From Notospermus geniculatus (lineage: Eukaryota > Nemertea > Pilidiophora > Heteronemertea > Lineidae): DNA of 64,000 bases. The translations under genes and the position numbers were made by a program. The stretch lies in assembly GCA_002633025.1 (NCBI GenBank), contig NMRB01000767.1, positions 114,952 to 178,951 on the forward strand. The letters run 5' to 3'. Positions 1-11,049 of this stretch are shown in pieces. Position 1 is the first letter of the stretch. Each line of letters starts with the position of its first letter. The notes below the pieces were generated by a model. It had not been told where the DNA came from. It saw only the letters and a program-made list of their open reading frames with translations, and ran no database searches.

Positions 1-988
1 CGGCCATTTTGTCGAGATCAGTGGCAGTTCCAGCGGCTGTAGCGTCCCTACTTGCATTCTCGCTTGGAGGATTACTGTACGACCTCGGAGGAGCTCTCCT
101 ACCTTTCGCCATAGCCTGCGGTTTTGCAACATTAGATGGTGTGATTCGCATGGTGTTAGATACCCGGATGTACGAAAAAGGCGTCCAGACGACAGGTAAC
201 ACCAGTGACGGCGCCAGTATCGGTACTGAATGCTCCGACTTGCGACCCTCAATCAACAGCGAGGTCAACGTAAATTACAACAGCACAAACGAAGAAATTT
301 GCACGTCGGAAAAAAGGAAGATTATACAAAATGGCGGCGACTCCGAGGAAGCAATCGGAAAAGGCGACGAAGCGTCGTCTGCGAGAGAACTTGGGTACTT
401 GGATATTTGCAGGGATTTCTTGTTTGTGGAAATGTTTATTTATCATTTAGTCTGCGCCGCGACTTTGACCATGTCTTTTTCGACTGCGTATAATTTCTCG
501 CTGAATACCCTCGAAGCTGAAAACTGGCAATTGGGCGTGGTCCTCTTTGTCGCTATTGCATTACAGGTCATACTCTCGGCGTCATTAGGAGGCCTTCTTA
601 CAAAAACTAACCTTTGGGTATATTATTTCATTGGTAACACAGCCCAGCTTGTCAACTTCATAACTTATGGTGGACCGTATTTCCAGAATGTGCCAGTAGG
701 GGCATTGCTTTCTTTGTCGCCCTCGTGACTTTTCCGAATGCTTACGACTTTCTTTTGTCGGAGAGGCTCGTCGATTGTCATGCGAAGGTCTTTGCCTTGC
801 TGAACCTTGCTGTCGTTGTAGGTTTCACTGTCGGCCCGATGTTGGGAAATTTCCTGAAGCTGATTTCCTTCATGTCGTTGTTTTATATCACGGCGGGTAT
901 CCTGGTCCTGCCTTGTACCATTTTGGGCCTTCATGTAGGCCTAAAAAACAGAAAGATTCCGTGCCTTTCCAGGGGCAAATCGAAATGA
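1..988 (+). CDS. SLC18-like vesicular amine transporter family protein (MFS), 3' part, frameshifted
   Basis: The reading frame is open from the left edge, so the N-terminal half lies outside the window; the TTG at position 9 is not a real start. The visible part looks like the second half of a 12-TM major facilitator. It begins with a segment resembling the SLC18 motif LYxxxGxxxPF...LDGxI. A hydrophilic loop of about 85 residues follows, then WQLGV at the start of a TM segment, and near the end GFTVGPMLGN, which resembles the GYAIGP segment of VMATs. The family exchanges protons for amines in vesicle membranes. The frame breaks near 698-703 in a run of four Gs. A fifth G would join frame 3..728 to frame 725..988 and restore a TM-like sequence, so this is either an assembly error or a young pseudogene. 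No intron is visible in about 1 kb. By eye, the acidic residues of VMAT TM10 and TM11 are replaced, so the substrate may differ. Confidence 0.75.
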
Positions 989-2068
989 ATTATTCAAACT
1001 GCTATTTAACATGTTTAATCAATCAAAAGAATTCTTTTCGTCTGCATGCACTTCAACACGCGTGAGATCACCGACGTCCGAACGAGACCGTTCCCGTCTT
1101 CGCTGCTCCACTCTCGCGGCACTCACTCGACGGCGCCTCGGGTGCAGCGGCAAAGTGGGAACCAGTGTGTTGTCCGGACGGCATGGAAAATTATTGTAGT
1201 GTTCCATTACCATATATTGAGGCTTCCAAGAAAGTCTTCAATGACATTTTTTTGCAAACTGCACATGCGCAGTAACATCTGGTGGGCAAATTCGTATATC
1301 CCGACCAATCATATGCGTTGGTTTGCCCAGCAGGTAATTGCACGCGCACAAAATCTTCGTTGGAACCAAGATGGTGGGTCCATCAAAACGATGAATATAT
1401 CTGTTTGGTAACCATGGTAACTGACTGCACGTAGGCCTATAGGCCTAGAGTATATTCATGATATTTGCCAGAGAGAAAGGGCTGAATTGTATTATATTGT
1501 ATTATGTAGATCTGTCTGGGAGAGGGAACGATAAAAACGACTATTAAACAAATATTTCATAAAAATATGATTTCTTTTTTATTGAACAGTTTTTACATAC
1601 CCGACATATAAAACCCAAGAAAATAATTTTGCTATATAATTTTTCAGTAGGCCTACAAACCAGGAAGCGCCAAAGGTGCGCTTGTATCTCTCTGGACGAA
1701 AAAAATATTCCAATTTTTGTTGTGAATGCTTTCGCAAGTTTCAAGCCTTTTACTAAACATTATTAAACCGAATTTATGAACGCCTGTGCGTTTTTTCTGT
1801 CTTGGATTTGTTGTGTCACATTTCTTCTTGCACAGGACAGGATACCGGTGTACTTATCACAGACTGATTGTTGTATCACGCACATTTTTCGTTTCCGTGT
1901 TCTGCAAAACGCTGCAAAGTCGTGGAACCCTGGCGATTTATCCCGACCATGCAGTAGGCCTACACAAGGCCTGATGCACCATATGCAGAATCATGGAATG
2001 TTTTTCACACACCAACAGCCCTACATCCCATTACGTGTCATATAATCCCCATGAAGGTAGTATGAGAT
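989..2068. other. Intergenic stretch without a recognised gene
   Basis: Between the SLC18-like stop codon and the hairpin at 2069 I see only the MITE fragment at 1250-1397, several TAGGCCTA palindromes and AT-rich DNA. No open frame here resembles a known protein. Confidence 0.5.
1250..1397. repeat. MITE copy, family of 3601-3795 (core and right end)
   Basis: This stretch shares its core (ACATCTGGTRGGCAAATTCG, then CCGACCAATCATATGCGTT) and its right end (CAAAATCTTCGT, AACGATGAA) with the element at 3601-3795. The core is itself an inverted repeat around the CCAATCATATGCG centre. The left end is less clear. Confidence 0.6.
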
Positions 2069-2188
2069 TGGGTCATATGAATAAAGACTAGTAAATGCTT
2101 TTACTCGAACTTTGCAATACAAATGCACTAGGCAGTGCTGTACAAACCTGAAGTAAAAGCATTTGCTAGTCTTTATTCATATGACCCA
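2069..2188. repeat. 120-bp fold-back MITE (TGGGTCATATGAATAAAGAC ends)
   Basis: The arms TGGGTCATATGAATAAAGAC...AAATGCTTTTACT and their reverse complement are separated by about 45 bases. A second copy with inverted centre lies at 38895-39009, so this is a mobile family and not a chance hairpin. Confidence 0.75.
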
Positions 2189-2248
2189 TTAAGTTTGTTC
2201 ACAAAAATTTGACCATGGTCAGCTGTTGTCAGATTATTAACTGTGGTC

Positions 2249-2458
2249 CTCTTCATTGGCCATTGCGGAAAACCTCCGAGAAGGGCATTCTCCGTCGGTC
2301 ATTGCGGAAGACTCCTTCCCAAAAGGGCACCCTCCATCGGTCACTACGGAAGACTTCCTCTATAAAGGCACCCTCCGTCGGTCATTGCCGGAGATTTCCT
2401 CGGGAGAAGGGCACCCTCCATCGGTCATTGCGGAAGACTTCTTCCTAGAAGGGCAATG
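2249..2458. repeat. Minisatellite, about 51-bp unit, four copies
   Basis: Imperfect tandem units contain TCGGTCATTGCGGAAGACT followed by a C/T-rich part and AAGGGCACCCTCC. The unit length is close to a multiple of three, which leaves several frames open; I do not regard those frames as genes. Confidence 0.8.
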
Positions 2459-2804
2459 GCTTCGTTCGTAAGTCCTACTTTTCAGCGGAACCTGACTGTT
2501 CCGGTTCTTTGTTTTTCTTGCCGAGTATTTCCATTAGGTTTTTACTCATGTAGTAAGGTTTCTCTGGCGTGCCGTCATGCCGTTCTAAATCCTCCACTGA
2601 AAATGAGAAAGACTATGGTAAGATTTTGTGTTCTTACAGGAGAAACATTGGAGGGAAGTTGGGAGGCGAAGTGAAAAGTTTGCGGGCGTTGGTGGAGTTC
2701 AATCACCGACTTCAGAGGATACTAGTACCATGCAGTATCGGACGATGCGGAGAGTTACGACCGTCAAATTTCAGCCTTGGATCTGTCACGGTGACGGTCG
2801 CCAG

Positions 2805-2910
2805 GGGCCGTACGCATAAAACATCTTAAGTGTAAAACTTCCCTTAAACTGTTGTTCCAAACAAAAGATAAGGGAAATTTTACACTTAAGAAGTTTTATG
2901 CATACGGCCC
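2805..2910. mobile_element. 106-bp MITE with 3-bp target duplication CAG
   Basis: The inverted arms start GGGCCGTACGCATAAAACAT and end with ATGCATACGGCCC, about 40 bp each. CAG lies on both sides (2802-2804 and 2911-2913), and removing the element plus one CAG restores the CCAGGGCAC motif of the flanking repeat unit. Insertion therefore came after the tandem repeat formed. Confidence 0.75.
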
Positions 2911-3039
2911 CAGGGCACAATCTGTTGTCGACGCTCTGTGAGATTGCCTTCGGTAATCTTGGGCACTGTGGAGAGTTCTGCCGTCAAATTTCAGCCCTGG
3001 TTCTGAGCCGATAGCCAGGGCACCACCTGTTGTTGACCC
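2896..3039 (-). CDS. Possible terminal exon of the SLC44 gene (doubtful)
   Basis: After the last clear SLC44 exon (donor at 3077) the next acceptor-like site is CTTCCACAG near 3040. Using it in the required phase gives about 48 codons to a TAA near 2896. The peptide is rich in Ser, Thr and Gly and lacks the conserved C-terminal motif of SLC44, and it lies inside a tandem repeat and MITE. It could be a replaced tail or chance. I could not find the expected ending anywhere between 989 and 3077. Confidence 0.2.
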   Translation of the reverse strand, partial: GSTTGGALAIGSEPGLKFDGRTLHSAQDYRRQSHRASTTDCALGPYA

Positions 3040-3077
3040 TCTCTGCTGTGGAAGTGAGGAGGGATGTTGATACTTAC

Positions 3078-6000
3078 GGAAGCAGAGGAAGAGAGTGTCA
3101 ACTCCCATCGAGTAAACACTGAAGAAACAAGCGGCTATCACATACGCTCCGAGGATGATCACCTGAAGAGAAGAGGTCGAAATTGCTGAAAACTTTCTTG
3201 GAGAAATGTGGCCGGGGGCCATTGACTTCTTCCACTTGAACACTGAAGGGGAGCAAGATGGTAAGGACTTCCCCCACTGGAGGATGGGAGAGCCAATCAT
3301 CTGTCACTCGGGAAGAAAATTACCATGGTGATGACCTAACTTGGGCTATGGCTGCTAGCGAAACTCGTCTGGAGGCCGAGATTGTGCTTAATGATGTTAA
3401 CACTTACAATGACTGGGACGAAGTAATAGTTGAGACTGGGTGTGTAGTTGGACAAGAACGGAATCCGGCCATCGAAGAAGAAATAGGCTGCTGCGCCTGT
3501 AATGAGAGAAACATTCTAATGCAATCGGAGTCGTTTGTGATTGAGAAAGACCGAAATGGATTCAAATGGATGATCAATTCAACGACTTTCGTCTGCGTAT
3601 GTTCATCGTTTCAACGGCCGCGCCATCTTGGATTTCTTGCAAACTTCACATACCCGGTACGCAGTTACATCTGGTAGGCAAATTCGTATCCCCCGACCAA
3701 TCATATGCGTTGGTTTGCCTACCAGATAAGTGCGCACGCACAAAATCTTCGTAGAAATCAAGATGGCGGGGGAGGAGGGCGTCGAAACGATGAACAGTGG
3801 CACACATCAGAAGACCTACCCACTAATCCGACCACAACCAGTTTGGATACGAAGAGGATGAAATCTGAGACTTTGTCAACAACCACCGTCCGAACAATGT
3901 TCCGCATGATGAGGGAGAAGGCATGCTTGGCTGACGAGCAGAAGTTCTTGCCGTATACTGCAACCTGAAACATGGGGAAAGTCATTGACTTTTATGAAAA
4001 TATTTGTGTTGGTCGCCTTTCTTTGGGCCTCTGGAGCCTAAGCCGTGAGGGCTTTGAGCCTATACAGGAGACTGCAAGTAGTTTGAAGGACGCATGTCGG
4101 CGACGTGTGAAGTTACGGCGGTAGGCTTTCTGGCACGAATATCCTTTTTCTAAGAAGTATCTACCCGGAAAGATGTGTTTTCAAAAAGTAAAGGATATTC
4201 GACTTACCATTATGTAGGCATTCTTGTTTATGAACTTGATGAATTTCTCAAGACACCAGAAGCAGCATTTCATACATCTGAAAAAGGAGACAACGTACCG
4301 TGGTCATCTGCGTCCATTGGAACATGGATGCAGGCAGGGGACTGAAAGGATTATCTGTAGTGTGTACTGTATCCCCAGATGGCACGGTCTTCCCCGCCGG
4401 CCATGGAAGATTTCCTTCAGGACAACTGCCTTGTGGTAGGCGCGTTGGCCTCGAGCAAGAAGTTGAGCGACGATGATGGGGCAGCAGTATAGGCCTACTT
4501 GGGTGACCGGCGCGTTCAGTACAATCTTACGTCACAACAGCCAAAAAGGATGGGAATGTCAAGTCATTTGCTGATAGCGATGGGCCACGGCGTTGACTAG
4601 TGGGTGTGGCGAGCAGGATCCATTAGACGTCTAATACGATGCATGTCGTTGATGGTGATGACCGTATTCCACTTACTTCAAGAAAAACTTGGCCACCGGG
4701 TTCTCGGATGCCTTGAATTTCCTGTCAAGATACTCCAATATTGCCCTGATCAGCTGGATAATAGCGACGATTAAGGATCCGAACGCCATGGAGCCAAGGT
4801 GATATCTGAAATGGGAGAAAGCAGGAAGCTGTCGATGCAGTATCAGAGAGAAATCCTGTCCAACGTTGCGGGAGTAGACTCCGAACAACGTCTTTTGAAG
4901 TGCTCCCCTTCTTTTGCTCAACCTTGACCAAAAAGTGTGAGAGAATGGTTGGAGGATCGGTTGACGCTGAGGCAGCAGCAGTGTGTGAGAGCGAAATGTA
5001 ACGACCCATGATATAAAATTGTCCTTCGGTCGCCATCGAAGCCGGGAGGAACGTCTTCTGAGAAAGGCAACCACAACAAAATGGTTTCATCCTTGGAGCA
5101 GGGATACCCAAGGCATACGTTTGCCCGAGCTCAAGTCAAAAGAAAAACACAGACACGTTTATGTAATTTCTTACTTGAATGACCTCCAGAGCGAGGCAGC
5201 CAATGGGAACGCTGGAATGTCATGTGGCTTTGAGAACGCCCAATAGTAGGAAGCGAATGACCCTGCCAACGTCATCTGTCCCATGGCAACAACGAAATTC
5301 GCCAACCAGAACAACATGAAAAGGTTGAACAGTTGGAGGTAGATCACATAGCTGAAAGAGAACGATGTGATACAGGCTGAGTCAGGAAACAAGAAAACCG
5401 ACGTGGTCACTTTGTGCACCATCCCGCCATCTTGAGAAACTCAGGACATTTACGGTCCCGACCGCTCCCAACGATGGAGCGAGCGGTTGTCGGACGGAGG
5501 AGATAATTTCGGAGCCCCTTCGCCGAGAGGATGCCATCCCACCAGATCTACAGCCATCATAGGCCATTCATTCACGATGTCTTTGGGATGCTATCCATAA
5601 ACCAAGGCCTACGGTCACTTCACCCTCCGACTACCTCCCTTCGTGGAGTAAGCGAGGGTAGGAATGATTGGAACACAGGGCAAGATGCCTGCTGTCATGA
5701 CTACGACGATCTCGTAGCTTCATTGCTGTCCCCAAATCTTTCTTCTGCTCCAGGAGTAAGCCTGGACACGAAGTGTAGCCTACACCAAAGTACGGTACTT
5801 ACTCGTTGGTGCCATATTTGACGAACTGGCAAATGGAAGAAGCGGTATCGTTTGCTTTCGTCTGAAAAATGGAGCATCGGTGCAAATCAGTAAAAGTCAT
5901 TCGAGAAGACGGTCACACCGTTTTTGCCATCCTGAGAATATCAGGCGTTCTTACTGCTCGCTACCTTCGTCGCCGCAGACAAACTGTCTGCGGCGACGAA

Positions 6001-9000
6001 GGTAGCGAGCAGTAAGAACGCCTGATATTCTCAGGATGGTTTTTGCCGTCAGAAGATAAGAGTTTCGTTGAAAAATGTCAAGGATTGTATCGGAAAAGTG
6101 GCCCATGAATCAACGTCTTGTCACATTGGATAGTTTGTACTTTTTCAGGTTCCCAATCAAGGTTTCCGTCATTGAGAGAAGGCTCCTCGGCATTGATTCG
6201 CCCCAACGTTCACAAGAACATACGCCATTGCTTGATCCGACATAGGGGAGGACGGTCGTGCACATGGTCATGAGATCTCACGAACTTACCGGGTCACATG
6301 GAATGTTCTGGAAAAGGTTGCTGCTAGAAATATTGGAGTACTTAAAATCTGTCTTTGTTGATGAGGCAAGATAGCTGGACGAGCGTTAAGGAACAAAGTG
6401 AGTGAAACCCGGCGTCCAGCTGACTCAGTCCACGCCTAAACGATAACAACTCTTTTTCCTTCACCAGACAGAAATTTCTCGCAAAAGGATACACGGCTGT
6501 TGCTCCCCAGTATGTGAAGACTGCCAGTTGAAGAATGAACGGAAAGAGCGGCCACAGGAGGGTGGACATCATGTGACCAATGGCTCTGTAATGGCACAAG
6601 AACGATGCGGTCAATTTCTTAACTTCGCAAATCAACGAGAATGGTACAAAATCTTTCTTGCGCCATTCTGTATTCTTCGAATCTGAGATGGTAGCCACAG
6701 GCACCGTTGAAGGTGGACGCCGAGGGGTCTTTGGAATGTTTTGAGATGCAATTTCTGGCCAATCCTGACGAAAAATCGTTGGTTGTCGAGAACAGGGGAC
6801 TGGATCCCTTGTAGACTTAAGATCCCTTGTAGACGGAAAGACACTTCGGGTCTTTCCGTGAGAAAGACTCGAAGACCCAAATTTCTTCGGTAAAGAAATT
6901 TGGCACAGTTTCGAGCTCTACGTTGAGAATGGTCTGAGGCGATGTCCAACATGTTCTTACCTGCTCGTTTCCTTGAGGATGGCTATTGCTATTCTTATCC
7001 TTGTCCTCAAGAAGATTAAGATGATGAGTATGATGAGCAAGATGATGGCCGAGATGATACCTGCAAACAGACACAAATACTGGGCTATCTACCTGTTAAC
7101 AAACCCCTCGGGGTAGGTTCTGTGACTAGTGGTAACGCCCTTCTGTGTATTACGGTACCAATCGCCGAGTGTTACCCCACATTATTTGGGAAACACTTGA
7201 TTCAGAAGCAGATTGACACTATGTGCGTTTCCTCTTACATCAGGTCGTGGCTTATTCAGTCAGTTTATTGTTGGGGACACTGGCAGTCGTGGAGCAACTG
7301 CGGGTATTACATCAGGCGCCGGATATTCAGTTCGCGATATGTAATTCCTTTTGACCATGGGACCACGCGAGGCTGTCCACGTATCAGGGTTTTGGCCGTT
7401 GCAGCTTCCACTATCACATCCCAAACTTGACTTCTTACAAATAGGCCCCCCGGGATAGGCCCTTCTCCATTTCGAAGAAGGAAATCAAGGAAATGTACTC
7501 ACCAAAAGCGAGCCACGTGTCTCTGAGACCGAGATAGTAACTCAAATTTGTGGTAAAGGTAAAGGCGCCGTTAGAGTTCGGGTCGTCCAGAAGCGCCACG
7601 TATCGGTAAAAACAGTAACCGGTAGCTGAAAGGCAGAGACGAAAGTTCGTTGAACTCGGTATATCGAAGGAGAAGACCCTCTCGGCCAATTTAATCACAT
7701 TTGACGAGTGATATCATGATCACTATTGCCGCTAAATTAGCCAATAGGACAAGACAATAACTCTCACGTGGCCTCTACGTCGTACTGTCACGTGGCAAGA
7801 TTGCCGCCAAATTAGCCAATAGGACAAGACGATCGCTGTCACGTGGCCTCTACGTCACTACTTACAGAATCCGAAGAGCGCGACGAACAGGAAGAGCGTC
7901 AACCACACCATAAAACCCACAATCCACCGCATCAGCAGGATGTACACTAGGCAGACGATGGTTGCGATACCGAAGAAGCTGCAAGAAAAGGAATTTATAT
8001 TGGTTACACTTTCCATTTCCTCTGAAGAATGGGAAAACTTGGAGAAATCCCAGCTCCAAAATATGATGTTATGGCTTACATCAGCATCATCCACCAGGAG
8101 GCTCTGCAGTCGGCGAAAATAGCCTCCACGACGGAGACTGCACTCAGGAAGGTTGACAAGACCCTGAAGGAAGACGGAGTTTACATTCAGACCAAAAAAG
8201 ATATCATATGTTATGTTCCGAATTGAAGGTTTGGCAAACGTTCTTATTTTTGTGCCCCGGGGCAAATGCATCCAAGCAAATTGATTGGTTGAAGCAACGC
8301 AGCAGCCCCGAGGATTGTTGACAAAACTGGGATCGTCTTAGTACAAACATTGTCGTTAAGATGAAAAAAAATCAATGATAGGCCTATTCGGAGAAAATAT
8401 ACCTCGGATCTAAAATCATTGAACTTTTTCTAGAATTAAAATGTTTTATTATCCTCCGGTGCGCATTGAGAATTCCTCAAATATCTATCTTCAATAACGG
8501 ATATTGCCAGTTGAAAGTGTTTTTATGTACATTCAAATTTTCTGCATGGAGCACCGTGTAAAATGTTGGCTGATTGCTCCTGGGTGCTGGGTGAGAAACC
8601 ACTGAGAATGACATGTAAGTACAATAAAATTGTACAAGTTTGAGGTAACTATGTTCGTCAGGCTCACACTGGCAGACGATCGATGTCCGACGAAAATTAC
8701 CGAAGACAAGACACGAAGATGACGTCACGCGAGCTTACCCCGTGGCTGTGTCAAGCGCCGATCCGGTGACCGTTGAGTTGTCCTTGTCTACAATCGTGTA
8801 ATTCGAGTTGCTTATTGTGGTAAAAAGACCGGCGGCAAGGTTTGTAATGTGGTTGAAAATGGATGGAACGCAACGTCCGACGACTGGAAAACAATAGAAG
8901 CAGTGAAAATCAACATTTATGTTAGTTCCCGCCCCTCCCTGTTTTCGGCCAACCAGGCAACTTGTATTCGTAATTCCCGCCACGTCAGTAAGACGGGCGT

Positions 9001-10971
9001 TGATTGGCTCCACGTGTTGCGAATCCTGCGTGATTGGTCGTATAAATACGAGAAACAACCAATCGCCGAGGCCCTATGTGCAGACGGCAGTCTTTCCCAC
9101 GGTACTGGTTGGACTGTTTTGAGGAGGCCAGCCACGTCGATACAGGAAACCATCACCTTTCGGATGTGCACATTCAATTATCCAGCAGCAAATCGAAAAA
9201 TGCCAATGAATAATGAAAGAGGTACCCAAAACGCCGCCATTTTCACCACTTGAACAAAGTGAACAGGTTCGGCGAGGGCACTTCCGTTTTACTTCTGGAG
9301 CCTGAACGAGGCAATGATTTTCAAGTGCATTTCGTCACTAAGCAACTACTTCAGAAAAATGTTACATTCACGCTATGCTACCGATTTAGTAGTTTCGAGA
9401 AACAGACTGACACTAATGGCACCTTGCATTATCATGATTATATTCATTTTTTCTGAATTATATTAATGTATAGCTTTTTTACTCACACGCTGTGCTGTCG
9501 ACGTAGTACGGAGCGCAGTAATCATTCTTGACCAAGTTGTAGATTGACTGAAAACGTAATAGAGATTACTTTTACGGCGATCGTCTCAGCAAATTCAATT
9601 ACATGCAGCAAGTTTGTTTTCTTTCCCGTCCACGTTGCGTATCTGAACCTCCCTATATAATGTGTAGAAGTGTTGATTACGTAAAATTTGCTTGTAGAAG
9701 TGTTGAGTTCGTAAAAGTTGCTGTCGGCCAGCCGATTCATGTTTCTCTGTTGTTGCAGTCGACACATCGTTCTGTTTGGAGACTGAGGCCTACGTCACCA
9801 GACATATTTACAGAGACGCCTCAGGATGTGTACCCGTTTTTCATCTCGTATTGGGAAAATCGGATTTATTCACCATAAAACTCTACTTTTTCGTTCCCGA
9901 CGAAAGAAATTGCATTCCCGTTGTCAGAGGCAACGATCATTAATAATTAATACTGTAGAGAAACAATCTCGATGTTAAAATCACCTTTCTGTGCGCTTCT
10001 GAAATATTGATATATGCGTTTAGGCTAATTACATAGCTGCATTGTCTGGTATATCTACGTATGTTTTGGTCGTCATGTGCTACGGGTTGGTCCCGAAAAT
10101 GTGTCCCAAAGTACGCTCCCTTCTTCTGTACAGCCCTAAAAACTTAACTTCGATGCACGCACGTTACTGTGGGAAGAACGATTTTGAAAAATGTTTTCCT
10201 GGAGAAAGTGAAAGTAGGCCTGCCTGCAGCTTTTTTGCGTTTTGTATTTGCTACTGAAGACCAACTTCGGATCTTTGTATAGGCCTACATTACTCACCAT
10301 TGAGGCATATTGTCCGACAGCCGGGTCCACCCCAGATTTGCAGATCATGTCGCCTCTGGCTGTGGCAGAAAATCCGGCGACCTCCACGGCAGCCGCGTAG
10401 GTGTACACCCAGTATTTACTTGGGCACGACGAAACGCAGACCTAAGAGAAACGGAAGAAGGTGCACAATTTTTTTTTTTGGGGGGGGGGGTTAAAGCGGT
10501 CCGAGACCAACCGTTCGGTCGTGGAAAACGCGGCAAATCCGCCATTAGACAACATGCCGGTGTAATGAATGCGAGAAACTAAACCGGTTTCAAAAGTGGG
10601 ATAAAATAATCCCAGTTGTTCAATCAAGGGCGTTTGGTTTTCAGCCCTAGGTGGCGCTTAATGACGTCATACCTGCGGCGTGGGGCATCCATTGATGAAG
10701 ACTGCAGGACCCATCCTTGCGCACTGAAGCATGTCGAAGAAGACCAAATTCGGGGTGGATCTGAAATATTCAAGTTAAGTCATTTACTTCCTTCAATGAC
10801 TCCCTTCTCAGAATGTAATATGAATGAGACGTGATGTCATACTTTCGGCCAGCCACGGAAATTGCCGAATAAACGCGAAGATGACAACTTACGCCTTGGA
10901 TCCATATCCACAGATTTCGCCGTTGCTGTCCGTTGGGTAAATCAAAATGGTTGGGTCTCCGTAAACGTACG
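3078..10971 (-). CDS. Choline transporter-like protein (SLC44 family), partial at both ends
   Basis: Multi-TM plasma or organelle membrane protein of the CTL family, whose members transport choline and ethanolamine. Exons in transcript order: 10971-10893, 10760-10673, 10441-10298, 9547-9487, 8883-8739, 8163-8080, 7978-7866, 7625-7503, 7060-6961, 6585-about 6496, about 6340-6290, 5861-5803, 5351-5175, 4805-4677, 4277-4208, 3964-3820, 3496-3408, 3162-3078. Every boundary shows AG/GT and phases agree, except that the join near 6496/6340 is not certain. Hallmarks in order: [174 protein letters not shown]. The Cys-rich extracellular loop with several NxT/S sites is encoded at 8739-9547. Missing: the N-terminal exons including TM1, and the usual C-terminal LEDLERNDG segment. 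It resembles the SLC44A2/A4/A5 group more than A1, by eye. Confidence 0.94.
3601..3795. mobile_element. 195-bp MITE with long imperfect inverted ends, in SLC44 intron
   Basis: GTTCATCGTTTC at the left end matches GAAACGATGAAC at the right end. The arms run about 85 bp (CGCCATCTTGGATTTCT against AGAAATCAAGATGGCG) and meet at ATCTGGTAGGCAAA and TTTGCCTACCAGAT. A related copy is at 1250-1397. It ends about 25 bp from the donor of the SLC44 exon at 3820. Confidence 0.75.
5929..6037. mobile_element. Near-perfect 55-bp-arm hairpin MITE with 9-bp target duplication
   Basis: The arms 5927-5981 and 5985-6039 are perfect reverse complements around a 3-base loop. GTTTTTGCC flanks both sides (5920-5928 and 6039-6047), overlapping the last paired bases. 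Long inverted ends with a 9-bp duplication fit a Mutator-like element. It sits in an SLC44 intron. Confidence 0.8.
7725..7857. promoter_or_regulatory. 75-bp duplication carrying CCAAT and CACGTG motifs
   Basis: Two copies with a 75-bp offset each contain GCCAATAGGACAAGAC and TCACGTGGCCTCTACGTC. Each has a CCAAT box 25-30 bp from an E-box CACGTG; a third CACGTG is at 7789-7794. The pair sits in the SLC44 intron between exons 7866-7978 and 7503-7625. A regulatory role is inference only. Confidence 0.4.
8988..9060 (+). promoter_or_regulatory. Promoter-like cluster (ATTGG, CACGTG, TATAAATA) inside SLC44 intron
   Basis: GATTGGCTCCACGTG is followed by GATTGGTCGTATAAATACG and a further CCAATCG. On the plus strand this gives two inverted CCAAT boxes, an E-box and a TATA-like element in the usual order. 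No recognisable plus-strand gene follows, so it may be an internal start for an unannotated transcript or chance. Confidence 0.25.
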
Positions 10972-11049
10972 CTGAAAATGGTAACATTTCAGTAGCAGTA
11001 TTGCCTATTAATCTGAAAGTGTATTGTGGCCCATAGGGATCATAGTTTA

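Larger units (their letters stand above)
2735..3050. repeat. Degenerate tandem repeat interrupted by a MITE
   Basis: Two diverged units share GGAGAGTT, CCGTCAAATTTCAGCC and CCAGGGCACNNNCTGTTGT. The first unit is split by the hairpin at 2805-2910. The unit lies just downstream of the last recognisable SLC44 exon. Confidence 0.6.
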
